A stretch of DNA of 23,960 nucleotides from an uncultured Eubacteriales bacterium. GTDB taxonomy: Bacteria; Bacillota; Clostridia; Christensenellales; CAG-917. Of the stretch, positions 1-10,300 are shown piece after piece. The stretch spans positions 1 to 23,960 of the forward strand of contig URTQ01000008.1 in assembly GCA_900550855.1 (NCBI GenBank), given 5' to 3'. Below the pieces are notes generated by a model, which was not told the origin of the DNA, did no database searches, and saw only the letters and a list, made by a program, of their open reading frames with translations. Position 1 is the first letter of the stretch, and each line of letters starts with the position of its first letter. The translations under genes were made by a program, and so were the position numbers.

Positions 1-1396
1 GAGCGTCGTTTTGCGAGGTGTGTTCGTACGGTGCGGGGTTGGGAACGACGGTTTCGCCTACGCCTTCGAAGGTAAATTCGATGGTCGTGTACGCTCTGTT
101 CTTATTCGAACCCGTTTCTTCTGCGGTCTTTGCCAAAATCTTGGTGATTTTGCCGTTTTCCATCTTGAAGTACAAGTTTTCGAGCGTGTCGTCGAGCATC
201 GGGGTGAAACTGTACGAAATGTACGTCATAAGATAGTAGTCGTACTCGTCCTCGACGTATTCTCTGCCTTCGGAATCGACAACCTTCCAAACGTACTCGA
301 ACACGTCTTCTTCGGGTCTGTAAACGAACTTATTTTCAACGTTCTTCGCAAATTGATCGATATGATTCCAGTAGTGTTGGTTTTCCCAGATGTACGGGAA
401 ACTCATACTGTCCGTTTGCACCTTCGTTGCGACTTGGTTGTCCTTGTTGATGTAAACTCTTTGGATTGCGTGGCCGATAGTGCCGTCGGCATCCTTGTAG
501 TCTGCCGATTCGGTTGCGCTGTAACTGTCGGTGATGACGGTCGCTTTTTCGTCGCCTACGGGCGTTGCGAACCATTCGCCGTACCACTTGCCTTCGGACA
601 TCATAACTTTGGTTTGATATTCGTGGTTGGTGGTAGAACCGTCCGCCGCGTCATAGAACACGTCGGTAACGACGCCGTTGACGGTTATGCTCTTGTTGCC
701 GAGCGCTTCGATGAGTTCGGTGGTGAGGATATTGCCGTCCTTACCTTGCACTTGACCTTTGACGGTGGGTGCTTTGACGTAGTAGGTTCTCGATTTAGTC
801 ACGGATTCGAAATCTTTGAGGGTTGCCGTGACGACGAGAGTGCTGTCGTGTGCGGGTTCGCCGATAATCGTAACTTCGTTGCCGGAAATCGTTGCGAGAG
901 TTTCGTCGCTTACGGACAAAATCACGGGGCTGCCGTCTGTCGAGGAAGCGTTTACGGTGAACTTATCGCCCTTTTCGAGTCTTGAATTTTCTGGCTTCGA
1001 CGAAGTCATATAGATTTCGGGAAGTTGAACGGGCGCGGTCATCTTGAACGTAACCGTTTTGGACACGTTGGGCAAGCGTTTGATCTTTGCCGTGAGTTTG
1101 ATCTCGGTGTCAGCCGTTGCGTCTTTGAGAATGGTGAGAGTGTTGCCGCTCAGTTTTGCCAATTCTTCGTTGTCGACGCTCACTTCGTACGGGCTGTTGT
1201 CGGACACGGCAACCAAGAACGTGATCTTGTCGCCTTTCGTGACGATAGAGCCGTCTTCAACGGAAGTCGTGATATTGATGGACGGCAAATTGTCGTCGCC
1301 CTTATCGTTGCACGCGACAAGGAACAGCATACAAGCAACCATCAGTACGCAAACGAACGATATAACGCTCTTTTTTAATGTTTTGCGTGTTTCCAT
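1..1396 (-). CDS. Partial surface lipoprotein with two tandem Ig-like repeats (3' end beyond window)
   Basis: The gene starts at the ATG at 1394-1396 and stays open to the left edge, so at least 465 residues are present and the C-terminus is missing. An AGAAGGAG ribosome-binding site lies about 8 nt upstream. Residues 1-29 form a lipoprotein signal peptide ending in LVAC, with C29 as the lipidated cysteine, so the protein should sit on the outer face of the membrane. Residues 38-122 and 126-209 are two obviously related Ig-like (Big-type) beta domains, both with the pattern KGDK...SGN...AP. From about residue 223 the protein resembles the module that follows the Ig-like domain in the neighbouring lipoprotein (1457-3799). 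It begins with LTTE and has a WYGEW core and an NGKI...VP end. The 60-bp gap to that upstream gene is AT-rich and shows no terminator, so co-transcription is likely. Function is unknown; no catalytic motif is visible. Confidence 0.85.
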   Translation of the reverse strand, partial: METRKTLKKSVISFVCVLMVACMLFLVACNDKGDDNLPSINITTSVEDGSIVTKGDKITFLVAVSDNSPYEVSVDNEELAKLSGNTLTILKDATADTEIKLTAKIKRLPNVSKTVTFKMTAPVQLPEIYMTSSKPENSRLEKGDKFTVNASSTDGSPVILSVSDETLATISGNEVTIIGEPAHDSTLVVTATLKDFESVTKSRTYYVKAPTVKGQVQGKDGNILTTELIEALGNKSITVNGVVTDVFYDAADGSTTNHEYQTKVMMSEGKWYGEWFATPVGDEKATVITDSYSATESADYKDADGTIGHAIQRVYINKDNQVATKVQTDSMSFPYIWENQHYWNHIDQFAKNVENKFVYRPEEDVFEYVWKVVDSEGREYVEDEYDYYLMTYISYSFTPMLDDTLENLYFKMENGKITKILAKTAEETGSNKNRAYTTIEFTFEGVGETVVPNPAPYEHTSQNDA

Positions 1397-1456
1397 TGTT
1401 TTTCTCCTTCTGAAAAAATTTTTATTTTTTTGTTTTTTTACAATGTTGGTTTCGCG

Positions 1457-3799
1457 TCAGTCTTTCCAAACGTAAATGAGGAAGTCCAAACTCGAATCGA
1501 CGGGCGCAACCCAAATGCCGTTGGCTTCGTCGTGATATTCGTCGTATTGATTGCGGACGAATCCTTTTTGCTTCAAGAACTCTCTGACCGCCGTAAGCGA
1601 CGAGTTTATGGTGTAGTCCACGTCAAGCGGCACGTCGTAGTAGAACACGATTGCGCTCTTTGCCGTCTTTGAACCGCCGGGCGTTCTCGTCATAGTCATA
1701 CCGAATCCGTATGTGTCGCCGAGCACGTTGCCGAAGAAAGGCAGTTTCTCGCCGATATCGTCTTTTCCGAAGAACGTCTTCAAGTACGTCAACGCATTGA
1801 CTTCTTCGTCGTCCTCGGTCGTGGAAGATTCTTCGTCGCGGACCTGAACGGTGAGTTGCGACCATTCGGTCGGCACTTGTCTGGTTTCGAACTCGACTTG
1901 CACGCCGTCGGGAACTTCCGCTTGATTGAGATCGGTATATTTGATCATAACCACGCCGTACATAGAGCCGAGGTAGAAGTAGAAGCAAGATTCGGTGATA
2001 TAACCGTCTTTAACCACGACGAACGGCGTGAATTGCGTGTTGAGGGTAAAGCCCTTCGTTGCGAATATGCCGTAGATGTTGATGTCGTTGCCCACGCCGT
2101 AATAGAAAGTGGACGCAACGCCGCACATCGACTCGTTGACGTAGTAAGTCGTCGTGCCCGCTTCCTCGTCCTCTGCGTATCCGCTGAAAATCTCGGACGA
2201 GAACGCAAACGACGGGCGCGCGTTGTCGAACGTGGTTTGGTAAGCGCGGTTCGCTCTGTACGTTACGGGGTCGCTTTCCTCTGCTTTTGCGTTTTCGCTG
2301 AAAGCGTTGTAGAGGTTGTCGCTTATTTTCTTATATCCGTAAGAAGCGTTTTGCTCGTACGTTCTGATTTCGTTCTGGTTGTTGTCGTATCTGACGCTGA
2401 ACGGTTCGAAGTAGCACAAATCGTTCGTTACGGTTTCGACGAATCCGCCGTACGAACTGCCGTATTGCGAATTTGTCATTTGATAAAAGTCGAGTTTGTA
2501 ACTGTCAAGCGCGCGCATATTGTCGATGGCTGTTTGAAGTTTGGAATACAAAGCGTCGTACTTTTCGTCGTGGTGGAATTTTCCAACCTTCGGCACTTCC
2601 ACGCTCTGACTCGTGTTGATTGCCAGATAGAGCGATTGGATGCCTCTATACCCTTCCACGATTTGATAATCGTCCTTGCTTTGAGCGTAGATACCCACGA
2701 TTTCGCCCTCGTCGATGATGAGTCCCCAAGCGTTGACCTCGAAGTCGTAAGGCGTTGCGGCGGCAACCAAACGTTTAGAAATAGTCGCGTCGCCCTTGAA
2801 CATCCAACGCCACGAATCCTCGTCGAACTCGAAGTCGTCGACGGACAAGTCGGTAAGGCTGTTGTAAAGACCGGATTCCGTCCAAGTCACAACTTCATCG
2901 TCATCGCCGAGCATAGGAATGTATTGTTCCTCGTTCATAAAACTTACGCTGACCTGATTCGCTTTGCCGTTACGGTTGGTGTAGTAAATGCCAGTTTTGA
3001 GACCCGTTGAGGAATCTTCGTACTCGGCGTACCAGTTGTTTCCGTCCATAGCGGTTCTTATGGGAAGCGTAACCGTTCTGTAAAACGAGCCGAACAAGTC
3101 CGTTTTGTAGAGGTCGATTTTGTCGTATCCCTCGAAGCCGACCTTTGCGCGATTGAGAGTTGCGAGCATATCCGAGGTAAGCGCGGTTCTTGCAAGCACC
3201 CAGATTTCCTTTTCGACGAAGCACTCGTCGTTGTCCGCGACGGTTGCCGTAACGGTGACTTTCTTGTCGCCGTCCACTTCGATTGCGGTAAATTTGCCGT
3301 TTTCGTCGATGGTTGCGTATTGATTGCCGTCGACGATTTCCCAAATAATCTCGCCGTTTTTCGCTTCCACGCCGTCTATGTACGCTTTGAGCGTAACGCT
3401 CTTGCCGCTTTTGACTTCGGAAGTTTTAGAGATTGTGACGGTCACTTCGTCGGGATTAGGAACGATGCCCGTACCCTTGAAAAGTTTTTCTTCGCTCTTT
3501 GGCGAGTCGTTATATCCGCTTGCCTTTGCGTATACGCAGTAAAGAATGTCGTTTACGGTCGAGGCAACCTGATAGGAAGTCGTGTCCGTCGTATATTCCT
3601 CGCCGTTGAGAACGACGACGTAGGAAGTTGCGTTTTCGACTGCGTTCCAAGTGATGAGTCCGCCTTGCGACATTTCGACGTTTTGCGGGGTCGAAAGCGT
3701 GGGCGTGGTCGGTTCGGAATTGTCGTTGCAGGCAACCAACGCCGTAAGCGCGCAAAGCACGATGAGAGTTACAAACAAAATATTGTTACGTTTTTTCAT
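1457..3799 (-). CDS. Large surface lipoprotein, Fn3/Ig-like N-terminus plus two copies of an unrecognised module
   Basis: This encodes a 780-residue lipoprotein. The signal peptide ends in the lipobox LVAC with C24 lipidated. Residues about 30-107 look like an Fn3 domain (GLITWNAVENATSYVV core) and residues 118-204 like a bacterial Ig-like Big_2 domain. The rest (about 206-730) matches no family I recognise. It is rich in aromatic residues and predicted beta strands, and seems to hold two diverged copies of one module (about 206-415 and 430-645). Each has a short Gly-Ile/Gly-Tyr-Ile turn followed by an EVP motif. The same module is seen in the gene at 1-1396. The start is fixed by AAGGGGGTGA 9 nt upstream, whose AA belongs to the TAA stop of the preceding gene, so translation is probably coupled. 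No enzyme motif is visible; a substrate-binding or surface-structure role is only a guess. Confidence 0.88.
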   Translation of the reverse strand: MKKRNNILFVTLIVLCALTALVACNDNSEPTTPTLSTPQNVEMSQGGLITWNAVENATSYVVVLNGEEYTTDTTSYQVASTVNDILYCVYAKASGYNDSPKSEEKLFKGTGIVPNPDEVTVTISKTSEVKSGKSVTLKAYIDGVEAKNGEIIWEIVDGNQYATIDENGKFTAIEVDGDKKVTVTATVADNDECFVEKEIWVLARTALTSDMLATLNRAKVGFEGYDKIDLYKTDLFGSFYRTVTLPIRTAMDGNNWYAEYEDSSTGLKTGIYYTNRNGKANQVSVSFMNEEQYIPMLGDDDEVVTWTESGLYNSLTDLSVDDFEFDEDSWRWMFKGDATISKRLVAAATPYDFEVNAWGLIIDEGEIVGIYAQSKDDYQIVEGYRGIQSLYLAINTSQSVEVPKVGKFHHDEKYDALYSKLQTAIDNMRALDSYKLDFYQMTNSQYGSSYGGFVETVTNDLCYFEPFSVRYDNNQNEIRTYEQNASYGYKKISDNLYNAFSENAKAEESDPVTYRANRAYQTTFDNARPSFAFSSEIFSGYAEDEEAGTTTYYVNESMCGVASTFYYGVGNDINIYGIFATKGFTLNTQFTPFVVVKDGYITESCFYFYLGSMYGVVMIKYTDLNQAEVPDGVQVEFETRQVPTEWSQLTVQVRDEESSTTEDDEEVNALTYLKTFFGKDDIGEKLPFFGNVLGDTYGFGMTMTRTPGGSKTAKSAIVFYYDVPLDVDYTINSSLTAVREFLKQKGFVRNQYDEYHDEANGIWVAPVDSSLDFLIYVWKD

Positions 3800-3813
3800 A
3801 TTCTCTCACCCCC

Positions 3814-4365
3814 TTAATAGTTGTAGACGTATGCGAGTTTGACGGTTTTGCCGTCCGTGAGTTTGAACCCGCAGTTGATGTTCGTCAGTTTATCGCCCGA
3901 AAAAGTGCAATCGAGAGCGGCGTTGCCGTCAATATCGTACGAGCCGAGTTTGAACACGCTCGCAAAGTCGCCTTCGGGGATTTCGCAACTGAATCCGTTT
4001 GCGTTCGCATTGAAGTTTTGCGCGCTCGATTCGGACAGCGAAAGCGGCAACAACGTCGATTTTTCAACGCCCGATTTTTGTTCGGTGGTGGTGTTGCTTT
4101 CCAGTCTGAAATTCGCATTCAGTTTCTTTTCGGTGATTTCCAAAGTGGCGTTTGAGCCGTCTATGGTTATGTTTCTTTGATATTCGTAAACCAACGTATC
4201 GCCGTCAAAAACGCTCAAAGTAGATACGAGCGTTTTGACGTCGTTCATCGATTTGTTCATATTGTCGCTGTACGTTGCAAAGTCTTTTGCTTGGTTGCAA
4301 GCGCAAAGACATATTGCAAGCGCAAGAAGCGTCGATATCGTTAGGAATATATATTTCTTTTTCAT
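3814..4365 (-). CDS. Small lipoprotein of unknown function
   Basis: This encodes 183 residues. A signal peptide with a Lys-rich start and a hydrophobic core ends in the lipobox LCAC, with C23 predicted to be lipidated. The mature part is rich in Ser, Thr and Asn and looks all-beta, with alternating strands up to a final KLAYVYNY. I recognise no family; the general look (lipid anchor plus one small beta domain) is like LolA/LppX-type lipoproteins, but no specific motif supports that. The start at 4365 is supported by AAGGGGG 9 nt upstream, overlapping the TAA stop of the subtilase gene (4380-4382). The next gene begins 14 bp downstream with the same nested arrangement. It therefore belongs to the subtilase operon and is probably made in step with its neighbours. 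Confidence 0.85.
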   Translation of the reverse strand: MKKKYIFLTISTLLALAICLCACNQAKDFATYSDNMNKSMNDVKTLVSTLSVFDGDTLVYEYQRNITIDGSNATLEITEKKLNANFRLESNTTTEQKSGVEKSTLLPLSLSESSAQNFNANANGFSCEIPEGDFASVFKLGSYDIDGNAALDCTFSGDKLTNINCGFKLTDGKTVKLAYVYNY

Positions 4366-4379
4366 ATTCGTTCGCCCCC

Positions 4380-7300
4380 TTATCTCAAAAATCCGCGTTT
4401 CACGACGAGGACTGCGCCCGCAAGAGCGAGGGTTGTCGAGAACAGGATGATTGCAAAGCCGAGATTATCCGTCGATTGTTTGAGCGGCTCGACTTGTTCG
4501 GCAATCGAGTTGCGGTAGTCGTTGTAGGACGCTCTCAAAGCGTTGAGTTTGGTCAAATCGAGGATATTTCTGTCGCTTCCGCCGAGTTCGTTGATTTGTT
4601 CGAGAACGTCTTGTATCGTTGCAAGGTCTTCTATCGAGAACGTGTCGGGCAACTCGTCGATGAGTGCTTGCACCCTCTTGACTTCGTCGCTTGCGTTTGC
4701 GAACTTGATGTTTCTTATCGTGTTCTTTGCCGCTTGCACGCTTGCAACGAGCGCGTCCCATTCTTCCTTATCGAAGCCGTACGCCGTCGGGTCTTGCGTC
4801 ACGGAATTGTAAGCCGTAAGCGCGTTGTTGACGAGTTTTTCGTTGACGAGCGTCACGTTTTTGAGTTTTGCGACCTGTTGTGCGTATTCGTAGAAGGTCA
4901 ACATACTCTTTTGCATTGCGACGTAGTCGCTTCTCAAAGCGTCCTCGACCTTTCCGAAATACACCTCGTACACGAGCGAATCGTATCCTTCGACGTTGTC
5001 GTTGTTGGGCAAAATCATTTGGATAGGCTCTTTCTTTCCGAGCAAGTCGATAAAGTTGAAATAGTACAACTCGTATCCGAAGATATTGAATTGATTGTGC
5101 AACTTTTCGTAGCCGGGGTCGTTCTCGGTGAGTTTTGCGTCCTTGTTGTAGGAATCTTCCATAGCTGGCGCGACGACGGATTTGAACTCTACGCTTTTGA
5201 GCGAAGTGTATCCATAGAAGGCGTATTGACCTATGCGTTTAAGACCGTCGGGCAACACGATTGACGTAATATGCGTGTTAGAGTTGCCTGCGTAGTCGTC
5301 GATACGCACCGTTCCGTCCATAACGTTGAGTACGCTTGCGTAAGAGCCGCCGGGGACAGCTTTCAATTCATACTTGCCCGAAGCGAGTTTGACGTAGAGC
5401 GAACCGTCGTAGAGCAATGCGTAATCGTTGATTGCGCCCTTTTGAGCGACGTTGCCGTTTTCGTCGAGGGACGAGAAGTTTCTGAGCGACGAGCAGCCGT
5501 AGAATGCGCCCACGCCCACGCTTTCGAGTTTGTTAGAGAACGTGAACGAAGCAAGCATAATCGCTCTTTCGAAAGCGGAATCGCCGATAGTTTTAAGCAC
5601 GGGTGCGTTAAACGCGATGATATTAGTCGCTTGGAAAGCGTATTTGCCGATATTTTCGAGTTTGCTTGCGCTTATGCTTCTCGAAAGACCCGTTTGTGCG
5701 AACGCGCCCTCGCCTATCGAAACAACTTTGTCGATGTTTGCGGTGGTAAGGCTTGCGAGCGTAAACGCATAATCGCCTATCTTTGTCACGTTTTCAAGGT
5801 TGATAGCGGCAAGCGATTCGCAACCGCCGAACATATACGACGGAATTTCCGTGATATTGTCGGCAAGCGTCACGCTTTGAAGTGCCGTGCAGTATGCAAA
5901 CGCATATTCGCCGATACTCGTCACGGAAGACGGAATCGTCAGCGATTTAAGTTTGGTGTTGTACACGAACGCGCCTTCGCCGATGGATTTAAGCGTATTC
6001 GGAAGCACAATCGTTTCGAAGCACGGTGCGGATGCAAACTGGCTGTAACGTCCGAATGCGCCCTGACCTATCGTTTCGACAATCGGGATAAGAACTTCGC
6101 CGAGTCCCGAGCAATCCGCAAAAGCGTATTTGCCGATATGTTTGACGTTTGCAAGGTTTACGGACATAAGTCTTGTGCAGCCGTAGAACGCTTCGTCGCC
6201 GATAGTATCGCTCGTCTTGCTCAAATCGATGGTGACGAGGTTGGTGTCGTTTGCAAAGCAACCGTTGCCGATTGCAACGCCGCCGTCGGCAGGCATATTC
6301 ACCGTTCTGAGTTTCTTGCAGTTTTGGAACACGCCCATACCGAGAGTCGCGTTTGCGCCTATCGTCACGCTTTCGAGAGAACTGTTGTAGAACGCGCCCT
6401 CGTCGCAGACTGCGTTTGCGCCGACGGATGCCGTTTGAAGCGCGGTGTTTGCAAACGCGTATTCGCCGATATGCGCCACTTTATCGAGGTTTTCAACTTC
6501 GACGAGGCTCGTGCAGACGGTGAACGCTCTCTTTCCGATGTTCACGCCCGCTTGCGTCGGCAAAGTCACCTTTTCGAGATTTTCGCAACTTGCAAAGGCA
6601 AACGCGCCGATTTGCAAATCTTTGTTGGTTATTGTGAGCGAAGTTACGTTCACGCCCGCAAACGCGCTGTTCGCAATGGCCGTGTACGTTTCGTCAATCG
6701 TCAAATCGCCGTAATCGACGCCTGCCGCCGCCAAAACTATGGTTTTGCCGTTCTTCGACGTGAGATAACGACCGCTCGACGAGTAGTTCGGATTGCTTGC
6801 AGGCACTACGAACGCGTCGAGTTTCGTGTCTTTGAACACGAATCCTTCAATGCTCTTAATCTTCGTATTTGCGCCGAAAATGAGCGTTTTGAGTCCGCTG
6901 CACTTGTAGAACGCATACGAATCTATTTGCACGTCGCAATTCGGAAGCGCGAACGATTCGAGTCCCGTCGAATTGTAGAACGCTTGCTCGCCTATCGTGC
7001 CGAGAGTGCCTTCGATTGTGAAGCCCACAAGAGCGGGACAATCGCTGAACGCGCCCTTTTCGATTGCGTTAAGGTTGTTGTGAAGCGTCACAGAAACGAG
7101 ATTCGAGCATCTTGCGAAGCAGTATTCGGGGATAGTGGTGCGTTCGCTATAAATATCGACGCTTCTGAGTCCCGATTTTGCAAACATCGCATAGGACAAC
7201 TTGGTGTTTTTCACGAGGGTTACGCTCGTGAGCGACGTGCAGTCCTTAAACGCTTCTTTGCCCGTATTTCTCAACGACGTGAGGTCCGCGCTCGTGAGCG

Positions 7301-10300
7301 ATACGCAACCGTCGAATGCGTTTGCGCCGATACTCAACACGTTTTTGAGATTGAGAGTTGCAAGCGCTTTGCAATTTGCAAAAGCGTTTGCGCCTATCGT
7401 TTCCGTCTTGCTTGCGGACAAATCGTTATTTTCGACAACCGTTCCGTCCTCTTTGACGACCTTTACGGTTTCGAGTTTTCTATCGCCGTAGAAAGCGTAT
7501 TCTCTTATGTACTTCACTGAATCGGGGATAGTCACTTCCCTAAGTCCGGTGCAGTTGTAGAATGCGTATTTCTTGATTTCCTCGACGCCCTTCGGGATAA
7601 CGACCGACGTCACCGACGTGTTGGAAGCGGGGATTTTGTTTGCGTCGTAGTCATCCTCGTCGAGTTCGATCGAGTTGTCGGTTTCGTACAGACAGAACGC
7701 AAACGCGCCGATGTACAAAATGCCCTCGTCGTCGGGGATAACGACGTTGCCGCCGAGACCCTTATACGCTATAAGTTCGCGGTTTTCGATTACGAATTCG
7801 CTCTTGACGTTTATCGTCACCGCCGCTTGAATATACGAGTTTTTGGCTTTGATGACGATGATTGCGCTGCCCTTTTTGAGCGCGGTCACCTCGCCTTTTT
7901 CGTTGACTTGCGCGACTTTTGTGTTGTTCGAGGAATATTCGAACTCGTAGTTGTCCTTAACGTACCACGGCTCGACGTCGTAGTTGAGTTGAATCTTCTC
8001 ACCGGGGTACATACCGATGTTCGGTGCGGAAGCAACCGCTCTTCTGTCGCCCGTCTTGCCTATTTCGCTCGTTTGAGCCGCGCGGGAATATGCAAACAAC
8101 GTGTCGTAGTACGAAAATCTCAAATCTTTGAGCGTTGCGTCTTTATAGTCGTCCTCAACCGCTTGCGTGGTTGCGTAAGAGGCGGCAAACGCTTCGCAGT
8201 CGTTTTGGGATTGAGCGTCCGCCGTATCTCTCTTTTTGACGTTGATTATGACGACGGCTTGATTCAAATCCATTTGCTCTCTCACCGTAACCGTCGCCTT
8301 GCCTTCGGCAATGCACTTGACAAGACCGTCTTTGACTTCGAGAACGTTCTCGTTCGAGGAAGTCCACGACAAGTATTTGAGATAATCCTTATCGACGTCC
8401 ACGGTGCTGTCGCTCGTTGCGAGGTATTGCGTAAGGTCGATGACTTCGTCCTCGTATGCGGACAAGATTATCAAATCCGTGCCGTCGGGCGTACCGTCTT
8501 TCGTAAACTTAAAGTCGCCCTTCGTTCCAGGAAGTTGACAGATAAAGATGTTCGAGTTGAGCGCGTAGTCGTCGATAGAGAATGCGAGCGCACTCGTAAT
8601 CAAAGCGTCCGTGCCGATGTCTTTGAGGTAGTCGGTGATTTCGAATCTGACGAGGTTATCCTTGCCTTTTTCGCTGTACACGGGGATCGGGTTTTGCGTG
8701 AGGAAGGTATAACTGCTGCTCGACGTAAACAGAATCGGCGTTATGGATTGAACGTACTGATTGTCGTAGACCACCATATTGACGTAGAATCTGTCCTTTT
8801 TGAGCGTTTTATCATACTGTTTTTCGTACGTTACGCTCTTGATGACGGGCGCTTCGTCGTCTGCCACGAAGTCGAAACCGAAACTGTTTCTGACGTTCTT
8901 TGCCGCGCCGCCGTCGCCGTAGTCGAGAGTGCCTTTCATTTCAAAGGTATACTCGGCGTTGTTGACGAGTCCGTTTGCGAGCGACTTGAATTTGAGTTGC
9001 TCGTAGTACGGCAACGGGCTTCCGCCGTAAGAGTACGACTTGGTCGCATTGTAGTCGATATGTTCCCAAATCACTTCGCCCGTAGCCTTGTCGGTTATGG
9101 TGAATCGCATCTCTTTCGCGCCTCTCAAAAGGCCCGCGTACACGACGGAAATGCCGTCGATAGTGCCGAGAATGTTTGACACCGCGATATGTTCTTCGGA
9201 AGCGGGAATCTCGTCGTATTTTGTCGTATCGACGTCGTATAGATACGTTCCGAGCGGAATGATGTAGTTATAGAAGTACGAACCGTAAGGCGTGGTGGCA
9301 AGATAATCCGCCTTGATTTTGTCCTCGTCGTCGATGGACATATCGTGCGCTTCGGATTCCACTTCGTAATAGGTTTTGTCAAACATCGGGGCTTCCGTCC
9401 AGTCGCCGTAGAAAGCGAGGAACGGGACGTTGAGGTCAACGTTCTTCTTGCCTTCGGATTCTTCGCCCGTTTGTTTGAGTTTCACGAAGCCTTCGACGTA
9501 CATACCGTACGGGAAAAGGCTGTCGATGATGTTCTTTTCAGAGTCGTTGAGCGTGTAGGTGACTTTGATTTTCACCGTTGCGCCCGGTTGTACGGTGAGT
9601 GCTTGACCGTCGATAGTTCCGTTGCCGTCCGTCACTTCGTAGTGCTTTACGCCTTCGAGAATTTGCGGCGTTTCAGCAACGTGTTTGGAATCGGACGTGG
9701 ACACGCTTTCGGTCATACCCACAAGCGACAAATCGTAAGTCAAAACGTCCTCGCTGATGTTGACGACATTGAAGTTCATAACGTAAACGCCAGTTTTTTG
9801 CGGATCGTCGAACAATTCGATTTTGGTGCGGTCTTTTCCGTCGACGGAAAGATACGCTCTCGTCGTCACGAGGTTTTTGAGGCTTGCAAGACCTGCGCCC
9901 TGCTTACGAGGCGAATAGGGGTTGCCGCTTTCGTTGAGTGCTATCGTTGCCGTAGACATCAACATTTGGTTGGTGAGAACGGAAATTTCTTTCCAACTCT
10001 TTTCGGGATATTTGTCTTTGAGGAATTGTCTTATAAGCACGACGATACCGCAAAGGTTCGGGGTTGCCATCGACGTTCCGCTGAGTTCGTCGTAGCCGCC
10101 GCCGGGAACGGAAGACTTGATGTTTCCGCCGTGAGCGGTGATTTCGGGTTTAAGTTCGAGAGACGGCGTAGGACCCCAACTCGAAAAGTCGGACATAAAC
10201 GGACCTGCTTGGTTGTCATAGGAAATTTTGAGAGTTCCCGACTTCTTTGCCGCAAGCACAGTGCCGTCGTCTTTGGATATGGAAATCGTGGGGATATGGT

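Noticed and set aside
5271..7520. A 749-codon open frame on the plus strand across the LRR region
   Set aside because: It is antisense to an unambiguous LRR_5 coding region, and its translation has no domain and an unnatural Cys/Arg/Phe-rich composition. Long antisense frames arise here because the real genes rarely use TTA, CTA and TCA codons.
5180..7775. The periodic sequence as a CRISPR array or noncoding tandem repeat
   Set aside because: The periodicity is at the protein level (LRR_5 units in one open frame). The DNA units are not identical and there are no spacer-like segments.
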